Shown: positions 18,217 through 26,210, counted from the first letter of the stretch. The stretch is 64,000 bases of DNA from Streptomyces sp. NBC_00525 (GCF_036346595.1 NZ_CP107835.1:186001-250000), one strand, 5' to 3'. Numbers and translations: made by a program. Notes: generated by a model not told the origin, from the letters alone.

Positions 18217-18548
18217 GCGGTACCTTCCCCGGTGAGTGCGATGTGGCTCCACATCGCGTCGTCGGTGGGCGTCCAGTCCTCGTCGACGTAGATGCAGTCG
18301 ACCGGGCACTCCAGGACGCAGGCGGGGCAGCCCGAGCACAGCTCGGGGATGATCACGACGTCGAGCCCCCTGTCGAAGATCGCGCCGAACTGCTCCGGAC
18401 AGCCGCGCAGACAGCTGTCGCAGGTGATGCACTCGGACGTCTCGATACGGCGCGGGGGCTTGGTCCAGTTGCCGGCGCGGCTGCGCGTGGCGATCCTGAT
18501 GTCTCGCCCGGACGGCACTGCTGACGAAGCGTTGATTTCCACGGGCAT
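18213..18548 (-). CDS. Two-cluster [4Fe-4S] ferredoxin
   Basis: The 111-aa protein has two CxxCxxCxxxCP-type motifs, CITCDSCLRGCP near residue 40 and CSGCPACVLECP near residue 71, as in bacterial-type 2[4Fe-4S] ferredoxins. An N-terminal tail of about 35 residues precedes them. The stop overlaps the start of the 659-aa protein by ATGA, so the two are made together and the ferredoxin probably feeds electrons to it. It heads the leftward operon, 210 bases after the ParB-like gene. Confidence 0.93.
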   Translation of the reverse strand: MPVEINASSAVPSGRDIRIATRSRAGNWTKPPRRIETSECITCDSCLRGCPEQFGAIFDRGLDVVIIPELCSGCPACVLECPVDCIYVDEDWTPTDDAMWSHIALTGEGTA

Positions 18549-18580
18549 GGGACCCCTTAGACGTCGTGTCGATGACGGCT

Positions 18581-18604
18581 CGAATGGATGCTTCGAGCAT
18601 TCGG
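18581..18604. promoter_or_regulatory. Near-palindrome upstream of ferredoxin operon
   Basis: The core ATGCTTCGAGCAT at 18588-18600 is almost a perfect dyad and is flanked by CGAATG and CATTCG half-sites. It lies 33 bases upstream of the ferredoxin start, where an operator would sit. No regulator can be assigned from sequence. Confidence 0.4.
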
Positions 18605-18758
18605 GGTGCCTCTCGACCTTCTCCTGAACCCTGGTCGGAGCCTGCTGGAGTGCCGGGAAGCCGGGGAACCGGCCCGGCCCGTGGCCGCTGCTCCCGGCCC
18701 GCGGCCGGTCAGCCGCCGGTGCCCGCGCGGCCGGCGCCGCGACGGGCGTACGGGCAGG

Positions 18759-19949
18759 TCAGGGCAGCATGTCCTGCTTGGTCCTGAGCCCCTCGGCGAG
18801 CAGGCTCCACTCCTTGCCGATGCGCTCGGCGATCGGGGCGATCACACCGAGCCAGTGGGCCGGAACCGCGTCGATCAGTTCCCGCCAGCCGTCGTCCGGC
18901 CCGGCGGCGTGCAGCTGCATCCAGCGCAGGAACTCCCGGCCGCCCGCCGTGTACCGGATCGTGGGGTCGGCGGCCATCTTCGCCGCCACCGCCGTCCAGA
19001 CCGGGATCTCGTCGGCCCGCTCGCCGCGCTGCGCCGCGCCGGGGACGCCCGGCGCCACCCGCAGCGGCGCCCGGTCCGGGCCGCAGGGGCCGGTACCGCC
19101 CGCGGCCGCCGGGGCGGTGGGGCGCGGCGGCTCTCCGGGCAGCTGCACGGACCGCACGGAGGGGACGGAGCGCAGCGGGTGCGTCGTCGCGCCGGGGGTC
19201 CGGCGGCCGCCGCGCTCGGGGCTCTCGCCGCGCCGCAGCCGGGTGCTCACGTCGTGGACCGTGCCGAGCGACACATCGGTCTCCCGCGCGACCTGGCGCA
19301 GCGGGGCGTCCGGATGCTCGGCGATGTACTCGGCGACCCGCAGCCGGCCCTCGCCCGGACCCACCGGACGCCGTCTGCCGTCCTGGCCGACGCGCTTGCC
19401 GTCGTGCGGGGCTGTGACGCTCGACCGCTCGCGCAGCGAGGCGATCGTCTTCGCGCTCAGCCCGGTGACGCGGGCGACGGCGCGGTCGGACCAGTCGGGG
19501 TGGCTGCTCAGCACCCGCCGGGCCCCGGACACGCGGTCGGACTTCGACAGCGGCAGCCCGTGCGTGCCGTTCGCCTTCATGGCGATGACCAGCGCCTCGG
19601 AGTCGGAACAGTCGACGAAGCGCGCCCTGACGCTGCTGTCGCCGCGCAGCCTGGCGGCCTCCAGCCGGTGCAGGCCGTCGATGACGCGGTAGCCGTCGAT
19701 CTGCACCAGGACGGGCGGCAGCTCCGCCGAGCCGGCCACGTCGGCGAGCAGCTGGACGTGCGCGGCGTCCGTGCCGCTCCGGCGCAGGGAGACGCCCGCC
19801 GAAAGGGAGTTGATGAGGACGTCGCAGGCGGGGATTCTTTCGAGATTCCTCAGATCGAATTCGCCGCGGGCCGACGTGTCGGCGCCTTCCGTTCCGAGGG
19901 AGCCGAACGGATTCGTGATCATGATGGCCTGCGCGCTGCCCTGAGCCAT
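18759..19949 (-). CDS. ParB-domain (StrR-like) transcriptional regulator
   Basis: The 396-aa protein has an N-terminal ParB/sulfiredoxin-like domain (residues about 30-130, with VQIDGYRVIDGLHRLEAARLRG and the AMKANGTHGLPLSKSDR box) and a helix-turn-helix region after it (DRAVARVTGLSAKTIASLRERS). A second helix-turn-helix (APLRQVARETDVSLGTVHDVSTRL) follows, then a variable Pro-rich linker and a C-terminal helical part. ParB-like proteins of the StrR type act as pathway activators in antibiotic clusters, so a regulatory rather than a chromosome-partition role fits. The start has a GAGAGGAAG ribosome binding site. It is divergent from the amidotransferase-like gene and 210 bases upstream of the ferredoxin operon. 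Confidence 0.85.
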   Translation of the reverse strand: MAQGSAQAIMITNPFGSLGTEGADTSARGEFDLRNLERIPACDVLINSLSAGVSLRRSGTDAAHVQLLADVAGSAELPPVLVQIDGYRVIDGLHRLEAARLRGDSSVRARFVDCSDSEALVIAMKANGTHGLPLSKSDRVSGARRVLSSHPDWSDRAVARVTGLSAKTIASLRERSSVTAPHDGKRVGQDGRRRPVGPGEGRLRVAEYIAEHPDAPLRQVARETDVSLGTVHDVSTRLRRGESPERGGRRTPGATTHPLRSVPSVRSVQLPGEPPRPTAPAAAGGTGPCGPDRAPLRVAPGVPGAAQRGERADEIPVWTAVAAKMAADPTIRYTAGGREFLRWMQLHAAGPDDGWRELIDAVPAHWLGVIAPIAERIGKEWSLLAEGLRTKQDMLP

Positions 19950-20165
19950 GCCTTCACTTCCTCTCTGCCGCCGCTTCGTCGAGCGTCGCAGGAGGGGCTC
20001 CAGCCGCAGTCGAGCGGAGAACGAGATTTCCTGGAACAGCGCGGCAGGGCCCGAGGGGTGCCAACGGGGCATTCCGTTCATCATGCACCGGACCGGCGAA
20101 CGGTGAACGATGGCCGCCGCTTCACCGGGACGGCTACGTTCATTTCCCCGGCGATCCTCCGCAGA

Positions 20166-20205
20166 AGCGGACGTTGCATCTGCCCAGCGGACATGGCATC
20201 TGCCT
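20166..20205. promoter_or_regulatory. Tandem 20-bp direct repeat in divergent promoter
   Basis: Two adjacent 20-bp copies (AGCGGACGTTGCATCTGCCC at 20166-20185 and AGCGGACATGGCATCTGCCT at 20186-20205) match at 17 of 20 bases. They sit in the 295-bp region between the ParB-like regulator and the amidotransferase-like gene. A period of about two helical turns is typical of activator binding sites. Confidence 0.6.
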
Positions 20206-20244
20206 ACTTTCCCCGGTCGAACCCGGAAATCCCTGAAGGTGGTT

Positions 20245-20976
20245 ATGAATTCATTCGCGAACGTCCCGCCGAGCACCGGACGGCCGGTGATCGGAATTGT
20301 CGCGCGCACCGCTCCGGTCACCTTCCAGGGCGACGACATGGTCGTCGGCTTCGCGCTCCAGGCCCATCTGGCCTTCCTGGCCGCGGCGGACTGCACGCCC
20401 GTGCTGCTCCCGCTGCTGCCCGGCGTCGAGGCCATGGCGGACCGGATCGACGGCCTGCTGGTGCCGGGCGGCCCCGACATCGATCCGGCGCTGTACGGCC
20501 AGGACCCGCACCCGGGCACACGGGCGGCGACCCCGGACGCCGACCGCGCCGAACTGGCCCTGATCCGGGCGGTACTCGACGCCGAGCTGCCCGTACTGGG
20601 CATCTGCCGGGGCATGCAGCTGCTCAACGTGCTGCACGGCGGCACCCTGCACCAGCACCTGCCGGAGATCACCGGCCACGACGGGCACCGCCCGGACACC
20701 CCGTCCTTCACCCTCGGCCCCCACCCGCTGCGGCTGGAACCGGGCAGCCAGGTCGCCGGCGTCATCGACGAGGAAGCACCCATGACGGCCTGCCACCACC
20801 ACCAGGCCGTCGACCGGCTCGGCGACGGGCTCGTCGCCACCGGCCGGGCCGCGGACGGCACCGTCGAGGCCATCGAGGTCAAGGACCGCCCCTTCGCCAT
20901 CGGCGTGCAGTGGGAAGCGGGATTCACCCCCGACCAACGCCTTCATCACGCACTCGTGCGCGCCGCCCGACGCTGA
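20245..20976 (+). CDS. Class I amidotransferase-like hydrolase (PuuD family), atypical triad
   Basis: The 243-aa protein belongs to the gamma-glutamyl-gamma-aminobutyrate hydrolase family, which cleaves gamma-glutamyl amides. The nucleophile Cys121 (LGICRGMQLLN) is intact, but the catalytic GVQWHPE motif reads GVQWEAG (residues 220-226), so the usual His and Glu of the triad are missing. A CHHHQAVDRLG segment near residue 181 offers other His residues. The start MNSFANV has GAAGGTGG upstream. Its family suits release of hydrazine or acetylhydrazine from a gamma-glutamyl carrier, which would complete the neighbouring ligase-lyase-acetyltransferase set. That is inference. Confidence 0.85.
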   Translation: MNSFANVPPSTGRPVIGIVARTAPVTFQGDDMVVGFALQAHLAFLAAADCTPVLLPLLPGVEAMADRIDGLLVPGGPDIDPALYGQDPHPGTRAATPDADRAELALIRAVLDAELPVLGICRGMQLLNVLHGGTLHQHLPEITGHDGHRPDTPSFTLGPHPLRLEPGSQVAGVIDEEAPMTACHHHQAVDRLGDGLVATGRAADGTVEAIEVKDRPFAIGVQWEAGFTPDQRLHHALVRAARR

Positions 20977-21077
20977 CCGCGTTTCTCGGACAAATTCCGT
21001 CGGCTCCAGCGGATTTCGAGTGGCTTGAAAGACCCCGTTGCCACGATGTGCGCGCCGTGCATCCAGAAGGAGAATCC

Positions 21078-22622
21078 ATGAAAAAGCTCGCGTCGGTCAC
21101 TGCGGTGATCGTGATCGGCCTGTCGGGTCCGGCCGTCAGCCCCGTGGCGGCGGCCGAGGGGACCGCCACGCCCGCATCGGCGGGAACCATCGCCTGGGCG
21201 CCGTGTCCCGAGAACGACCCGAACCTCGGCCCGATGCTCAAGGGCCTGGAGTGCGGTGAGGTGGAGGTCCCGCTCGACTACGCCGATCCCGACGGCCGGA
21301 AGATCGCGCTGGCGCTGACCCGCGCCAAGCACACCGTCGCCGACGCCCAGTACAAGGGTGTCGTCCTGCTGCACCGCGGCCAGTGGCCCGGTCCGATCAG
21401 CCGCGACATGCCCACCCGGTACGCCAAGGGCACCACCGGCCTCGCGTCGGACGTCGGCGCCGCCTACGACTGGATCGGCTTCGACCCGCGCGGCGTCGGG
21501 GCCAGCGAGCCGTCGATCGTCTGCGACCCGGCCTACATCGACCCGCTGCTGCCCGCCCCCGTGCCGAAGACGGCCGCGGCCGAGCAGAGCTCCGTGGCCA
21601 GGGCCCAGGCGTACGCCGACAGCTGCGGCGACAAGTACGGCGACGTGCTCGACCACTTCACCACCTCGGACTCCGCCCGCGACCTCGACCGGATGCGGAT
21701 CGCGCTGGGCCAGGAGAAGATCAACTACTACGGCATCGACTGGGGCGGCTACCTCGGCTCGGTCTACGCGACGATGTACCCGACCCGGGTGAAGCGCATG
21801 GTGCTCGACAGCGTGCCCAGCCCCAGCGGCGTCGGCTACCAGAACCAGATGGCCAAGAGCCTCACGTCCGAGCACAACGCCAAGCTCTTCTTCGCCTGGG
21901 TGGCCAAGTACGACTCCGTCTACCACCTGGGCACCACCGCCGGCGCGGTCGAGGCGAAGTACTACCAGGCCCTGGAGTCCCTGCGCACCGCGCCGGTCGA
22001 CGGCAAGATCGGGCCGGGCGAGTGGACGAACGTCTTCGAGCAGGTCGTCTACCGCAGCTGGACCTGGACGAGCCGCGCGAAGATACTCTCCGACTTCGTG
22101 GTGAACGACGACGCCACGGCGCTGCGCGCAGACTCCCCGACCCCGGGCTTCCCGCAGCAGAACCGCGTCGCCATGACCAACGCGGTCAACTGCACCGACG
22201 GCCCGTGGCCGAAGAGCTGGAACGTGTGGAGCGCCACCCTCGCCGGCCAGTACGCCGCCGGGAACCACCTCGTGACCTGGAGCAACGGCTGGTACAGCGC
22301 GCCCTGCGCCTTCTGGCCGGCGCAGGCCAAGGCCGCGGCCCCGGTCGGCAACAGCAGCGCCGACATCCTGCTGGTGCAGCCGCAGTACGACGGTGCGCAC
22401 GGGATGTTCGGGGCCCTCGACATGCGGGTCCGCTTCCCCAACTCCCGCCTGATCGTGGAGCTGGGCGGCCACAACGTCGGCTCGGCGCTGTCGGCGAACA
22501 ACAACGCCTGCCTCAACACCTATGTCAGCGACTATCTGAGGGACGGCACGCGCCCCACCTCGTGGTGGGGCATCGACGCCACCTGCCAGGCACCCGCGGA
22601 CCCGGTTCCGCCCACCGCCTGA
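21078..22622 (+). CDS. Secreted alpha/beta hydrolase with Asp nucleophile (epoxide-hydrolase-like)
   Basis: This 514-aa protein starts with a signal peptide (MKKLASVTAVIVIGLSGPAVSPVAAA). It resembles the Streptomyces tripeptidyl aminopeptidase-like alpha/beta hydrolases, but the GxSxG elbow reads YGIDWGGYLG, with Asp at residue 221. With Asp438 (PQYDGAHG) and His465 (GGHNVG) it forms a D-D-H triad as in epoxide hydrolases and dehalogenases. The oxyanion NPGGPG motif of the peptidases is also changed (HRGQWPG). Alp1U and Lom6 of the kinamycin and lomaiviticin pathways are alpha/beta-fold epoxide hydrolases, so an epoxide-opening role fits the cluster. The start has an AGAAGGAGA site. Confidence 0.88.
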   Translation: MKKLASVTAVIVIGLSGPAVSPVAAAEGTATPASAGTIAWAPCPENDPNLGPMLKGLECGEVEVPLDYADPDGRKIALALTRAKHTVADAQYKGVVLLHRGQWPGPISRDMPTRYAKGTTGLASDVGAAYDWIGFDPRGVGASEPSIVCDPAYIDPLLPAPVPKTAAAEQSSVARAQAYADSCGDKYGDVLDHFTTSDSARDLDRMRIALGQEKINYYGIDWGGYLGSVYATMYPTRVKRMVLDSVPSPSGVGYQNQMAKSLTSEHNAKLFFAWVAKYDSVYHLGTTAGAVEAKYYQALESLRTAPVDGKIGPGEWTNVFEQVVYRSWTWTSRAKILSDFVVNDDATALRADSPTPGFPQQNRVAMTNAVNCTDGPWPKSWNVWSATLAGQYAAGNHLVTWSNGWYSAPCAFWPAQAKAAAPVGNSSADILLVQPQYDGAHGMFGALDMRVRFPNSRLIVELGGHNVGSALSANNNACLNTYVSDYLRDGTRPTSWWGIDATCQAPADPVPPTA

Positions 22623-22645
22623 CCCACCGCCTGACCCACCGCCGC

Positions 22646-22676
22646 CGGGCCCCGCACGATCACCGTGCGGGGCCCG
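22646..22676. terminator. Bidirectional terminator hairpin
   Basis: A perfect 13-bp stem (22646-22658 with 22664-22676) and 5-base loop lie between the convergent hydrolase and MFS genes. The MFS stop codon lies in the loop. Confidence 0.85.
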
Positions 22677-23931
22677 CCGCGCGTTTGCCCCGTACCCCCG
22701 CGTGCGCCCGTGCGCGCCACGCGGCCGTACGCCGAGGGCCCTGCCGGGTGGTCGCGGTCGCGGCGGTGACCAGGACCGTGACGGCCGCGACCACCAGGGC
22801 GGCGGGCAGCGGGCCCGCGAGGTCGGCCAGCGCGCCCATCACGAGGATGGACACCGCCACACCGGACGGCAGCAGGGTGGCCCGCAGCGTCACCACCGAC
22901 GGAAGCTCCTCGTCGGACGCCGAGGCGAGCAGCCGGTTGTTGTAGTGGACGAACGCCATCTCGAAGAGCACCAGGAACAGCGCGTACAGCACGATCGTCG
23001 GCACCGTCCGGCCGACCGCCACCGCCAGCAGCAACGGCGCCATGGGCAGCAGCGTCCAGGTGGTCGAGGGCACCCCCGCCAGATACCGCTGGGCGGGCAG
23101 CGCGGCGAGCGAGCCGGCGAAGATGGCGACCGCCGACACCGCGACGAACACCCCCACCAGGCGCGTCCCGCCACCCAGCAGATGGAGCGGGATCACGGTC
23201 ACGGCCACCGTGTGGAAGCCCTGCCAGAACGCCACCAGGAGGAAACGGGCGAAGAGCCGGCGCACCACCGGGTCCTCGACGCGCAGCCGCGTGCGGGCCC
23301 CGGCGTCCGCGCCCGCCGGCGAACCCGCGTCCTTCCCGGCACCGGCACCGGCCACGGCTGCGGGGGACGACGGCAGCGCCCAGGCGAGGAGCGCCGAGAG
23401 CGCGAGCACGGCGGCGTTCACGAGGAACAGGCCGCGCAGCGACAGGACCGAAGCGGCCGGCCCCGCCAGCGCCGCCCCTATGCTGAGACCGGTCAGCTTG
23501 CAGATCTCCGCGACGGTGTTGGCCTGGTCGAGCCGCTGCGCCGGGACGGTGTTGCGCAGGACCACCGACGTGGCCGAGCGGGTGACCGCCTCGAAGAACC
23601 CGCGCACGACCACCAGACAGACGGCCGCCACCAGGAGCGCCCGCCCCGGCACCACCAGCGCGGCCGCGGTCACCAGCAGGCTCGCCGCCTCGGCCAGCCG
23701 GACGAGGCCCTCCGGGGCGTACCGGCTGAGCAGCCGGTTGAGCGGGGCGGCCAGCAGCAGCGCCGGTAACCACGGCGCACTGAGCACGGCCCCCGCGAGA
23801 AGTCCCGAACCGGTCGCCGACCCCACACGCGTGGACAGGGCCACGAGAACCAGGAAACTGCCACAGGTATTGACGAACAGCAGCGCGGGCGTGAAATGTG
23901 GCGAGCGAATACTCGCGAAATATGATGTCAT
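22660..23931 (-). CDS. MFS transporter
   Basis: This 423-aa protein has about ten to twelve hydrophobic spans and a hydrophilic Gly/Ala/Asp-rich central loop (residues about 190-225), the layout of a major facilitator in the plasma membrane. The start MTSYFASIRSPHFTP is supported by a GGAAGGATGG site. It is divergent from the ATP-grasp gene with 78 bases between starts, so the two are probably co-regulated and the transporter probably exports the ligase-dependent product or takes in its substrate. No substrate motif is visible. Confidence 0.9.
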   Translation of the reverse strand: MTSYFASIRSPHFTPALLFVNTCGSFLVLVALSTRVGSATGSGLLAGAVLSAPWLPALLLAAPLNRLLSRYAPEGLVRLAEAASLLVTAAALVVPGRALLVAAVCLVVVRGFFEAVTRSATSVVLRNTVPAQRLDQANTVAEICKLTGLSIGAALAGPAASVLSLRGLFLVNAAVLALSALLAWALPSSPAAVAGAGAGKDAGSPAGADAGARTRLRVEDPVVRRLFARFLLVAFWQGFHTVAVTVIPLHLLGGGTRLVGVFVAVSAVAIFAGSLAALPAQRYLAGVPSTTWTLLPMAPLLLAVAVGRTVPTIVLYALFLVLFEMAFVHYNNRLLASASDEELPSVVTLRATLLPSGVAVSILVMGALADLAGPLPAALVVAAVTVLVTAATATTRQGPRRTAAWRARAHAGVRGKRAAGPAR

Positions 23932-23969
23932 CGTTCCATCCTTCCAGGATCGGAGGATGGCAGAGCTGA

Positions 23970-23980
23970 ACGAATTTCGT
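23970..23980. promoter_or_regulatory. Short dyad in MFS/ATP-grasp divergent promoter
   Basis: The perfect 5-bp-arm palindrome ACGAATTTCGT lies midway between the two divergent starts. Its AATTTC core resembles that of the longer palindromes at 25295 and 39797, but the flanks differ. Confidence 0.3.
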
Positions 23981-24009
23981 CGAGCGGGGCCACTGTCTAT
24001 GTTGAGCCT

Positions 24010-25287
24010 ATGACAGCAGACAATCAGAACAGCCCGTGCATTGTGATGGTCGACGCCTACGCGGCGGCCCGTTCGCTCGTTCTGGAATTCCTGAAGCAGG
24101 GATGTTCCGTCGTACGCGTGCAGAGCACGCCCGAGGTCCCGTTCGTCTACCGTACGGCGCCGTACGTTCCGGACGACTTCATCGCCTCCCTCGTTCACGA
24201 CGGGGATCTCGCGGCCACGGCGGAAGCCGTCGCGACGTACGAGCCGGCCGCGGTGATCGCGGGCGGGGAGATCGGGGTGGAATTCGCGGACCTGCTCGCG
24301 GAGCGGCTCGGCCTGCCGGGCAACGGCACCGCCCTCAGCGCCGCGCGCCGCGACAAGCACCTCATGGTCGAGACCGTGCGCGCCGCCGGGCTCCGCGCGG
24401 CCCGCCAGCTGCGGGTCAGCGACGCGGACGAACTCGCCGCCTGGCACCGGGAGCTGGGCGGCCGCGTCGTCCTCAAACCGCTGCGGAGCGCCGGCAGCCA
24501 GGGGGTGTCCTTCTGCGACACCCCGCAGGAGTCCGTCGCCGCGTTCCTCGCCCTCTCCGGCGCCGACGACGTCTTCTCCCAGCGCAACGACGGGGCCGTG
24601 GCCCAGGAGTACCTTCCGGGCACCGAGTACATGGTCAACACCGTCAGCAGCGGCGGCCGCCACCACCTGTGCGACGTGTGGCGCACCACCCGCGTCAGCG
24701 CCAACGGCGTGGTCGACCTCTGCGACGCCCTCCTGCTGACCGACGCGCGGGAACGGGTCGTGGAACCGCTCAGGGAATACGCCTTCCAGGTCCTGGACGC
24801 CCTCGGCATCCAGTACGGCCCGGCCCACGTCGAGGTCAGGATGACCCCCGGCGGACCGTGCCTGGTGGAGGTCGGCGCCCGGATAGCCGGCGGCGGCATC
24901 CCGGCCGGGGCCGGCCTCGGCATCGGCGCCTCGCAGCTGGACTGGACGGTCGACGCCTACCTGCGCCCCGAGCGCTTCCACGCCCGCGCCGGGACCCCGT
25001 ACGAGGTGCGCAGGTACTGCGCGATCGCCGGCATGGTCTCACCGGTGACGGGCGTGCTCGCCGAGTACCGCGGGATCGAGGAGATCGAGCGGCTGGAGAG
25101 CTTCCACGCCCTGTCGGTCTCGGTGGAGCCCGGCGGGGAGATCGGGCGGACGGTCGACGACCTCACCTACCCGGTCGTCGTGACGCTGCTGCACGACCTC
25201 GAAGAGGTCGTGCAGCGCGACCTGAACACGATCCGCCACCTCGACGGCACCGGGTTCTACGCCCTCGCCCTCGGGGCGGCCGCCTGA
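24010..25287 (+). CDS. ATP-grasp carboxylate-amine ligase
   Basis: The 425-aa protein has an N-terminal Rossmann-like preATP-grasp part and an ATP-grasp domain (residues about 110-310). Visible elements are the nucleotide Lys in GRVVLKPLRSAGSQGVSF, the hinge VAQEYLPGTEYMVNTV, and the metal-binding HVEVRMTPGGPCLVEVGAR. This family (L-amino acid ligases and relatives) activates a carboxylate as acyl phosphate and joins it to an amine. The gene is divergent from an MFS transporter and convergent with a dioxygenase gene whose 3' end it overlaps by 31 bases. A free amino acid or peptide substrate is likely, but none can be named. Confidence 0.9.
   Translation: MTADNQNSPCIVMVDAYAAARSLVLEFLKQGCSVVRVQSTPEVPFVYRTAPYVPDDFIASLVHDGDLAATAEAVATYEPAAVIAGGEIGVEFADLLAERLGLPGNGTALSAARRDKHLMVETVRAAGLRAARQLRVSDADELAAWHRELGGRVVLKPLRSAGSQGVSFCDTPQESVAAFLALSGADDVFSQRNDGAVAQEYLPGTEYMVNTVSSGGRHHLCDVWRTTRVSANGVVDLCDALLLTDARERVVEPLREYAFQVLDALGIQYGPAHVEVRMTPGGPCLVEVGARIAGGGIPAGAGLGIGASQLDWTVDAYLRPERFHARAGTPYEVRRYCAIAGMVSPVTGVLAEYRGIEEIERLESFHALSVSVEPGGEIGRTVDDLTYPVVVTLLHDLEEVVQRDLNTIRHLDGTGFYALALGAAA
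25188..25216. repeat. Perfect 13-bp intragenic inverted repeat
   Basis: GCTGCACGACCTC and its complement are separated by three bases inside the last 100 bases of the ATP-grasp gene, encoding LLHDLEEVVQ. On RNA it would form a strong hairpin about 70 bases before the stop. Confidence 0.7.
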
Positions 25288-26126
25288 GCCCGCCGTTCGA
25301 CCGGGGAATTTCCGCAGTCGAACGCCGCCCCCGCGGGCACGGCCGGCTCCCACCGCGTCCAGGACGGGCGCGGCACCCGGTAGACGAAGCTGACGGCGGT
25401 ACGGGGCTCCGCCTCCGTCGTGTTGGGCGCCGAGCGGTGCACCACCATGCCGTCGAACATGACGGCCGAACCGGGTTCGAGCGGCACGGCGACCGGTTCG
25501 GCCGCCCGCACGAGGTGCGCGTCCGCGATGTGCGGCTCCACCGCCTTCGCCAGCGGTGCCTCACCCGGCAGCCGCTCCCGGTCCCCGCTGTGCGGGAACA
25601 GCCCGAGCGTGTGGGAGCCGGGGACGAACTCCAGACAGCCGTTGCGCGTGGTCGCCGGTTCCAGCGCGATCCAGATCGTGACGATGCCGTGCTCCCGGGT
25701 GTCGAAGCCGGGCGGCGCGAAGGCCATGTCCTGGTGCCAGGGCTTGGCCGAGCCGACGACGGGCGGCTTCGCCCACAGGAACGCGTTGACCAGCTCGCCC
25801 GGCACGCCGCCGGCACACCGGGCGACCGGGCCCCGCGCCAGGCGCAGCGAGCGCTGCACGGCGTCGAACTCCGGGACGTGGTGGTGGATGCGGTCGACCG
25901 ACCGCAGCACGCCCTTGATGGCGCCGCCCCCCTCCTGCCAGGCCGCCCAGCCGCCGGCGCCGGCCGCCTCCAGGATGAACTCGCCGCCGGAGGCCGTGCG
26001 GTCGGCGGCCAGCTCCTCGATCCGGCCGACCGCACGCCGGAGCCGGTCGAGCGCGTCGCCCGCCGCGAGCCCCGGAAGCCGTACGAAACCCTTCTCCCGT
26101 ATATCCCGGGAAGCGGTGTCAAGCAT
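25257..26126 (-). CDS. Phytanoyl-CoA dioxygenase-family Fe(II)/2-oxoglutarate oxygenase
   Basis: This 289-aa member of the PhyH family has the iron-binding HxD at residues 131-133 (WHQDMAF), the distal His230 (MVVHRSAPN) and the 2-oxoglutarate-binding Arg242 (PRTAVSFVYR). These enzymes hydroxylate or halogenate small molecules and carrier-bound amino acids. HxD rather than HxG argues for hydroxylation. Its 3' end overlaps the ATP-grasp gene by 31 bases. It reads away from the peptide operon, and the 181-bp gap before that operon would hold both promoters. The last 25 residues (CGNSPVERRAQAAAPRARA) look non-conserved and contain the 29-bp palindrome. Confidence 0.9.
   Translation of the reverse strand: MLDTASRDIREKGFVRLPGLAAGDALDRLRRAVGRIEELAADRTASGGEFILEAAGAGGWAAWQEGGGAIKGVLRSVDRIHHHVPEFDAVQRSLRLARGPVARCAGGVPGELVNAFLWAKPPVVGSAKPWHQDMAFAPPGFDTREHGIVTIWIALEPATTRNGCLEFVPGSHTLGLFPHSGDRERLPGEAPLAKAVEPHIADAHLVRAAEPVAVPLEPGSAVMFDGMVVHRSAPNTTEAEPRTAVSFVYRVPRPSWTRWEPAVPAGAAFDCGNSPVERRAQAAAPRARA
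25295..25323. promoter_or_regulatory. 29-bp palindromic element, copy A
   Basis: This dyad has outer arms GTTCGAC and GTCGAAC around a GGGGAATTTCCGC core. It closely matches the element at 39797-39825. It lies between the ATP-grasp stop and the end of the dioxygenase gene, so it could act as a transcript end, or as an operator in an unusual place. Confidence 0.55.
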
Positions 26127-26210
26127 TTCTTCCTCCTTATTTTTTGAACGCCATGATCGAATTGAACTCCCCCGTAGGTTATCGAAAACCGCCCTTTTCC
26201 AAGTTCACTC

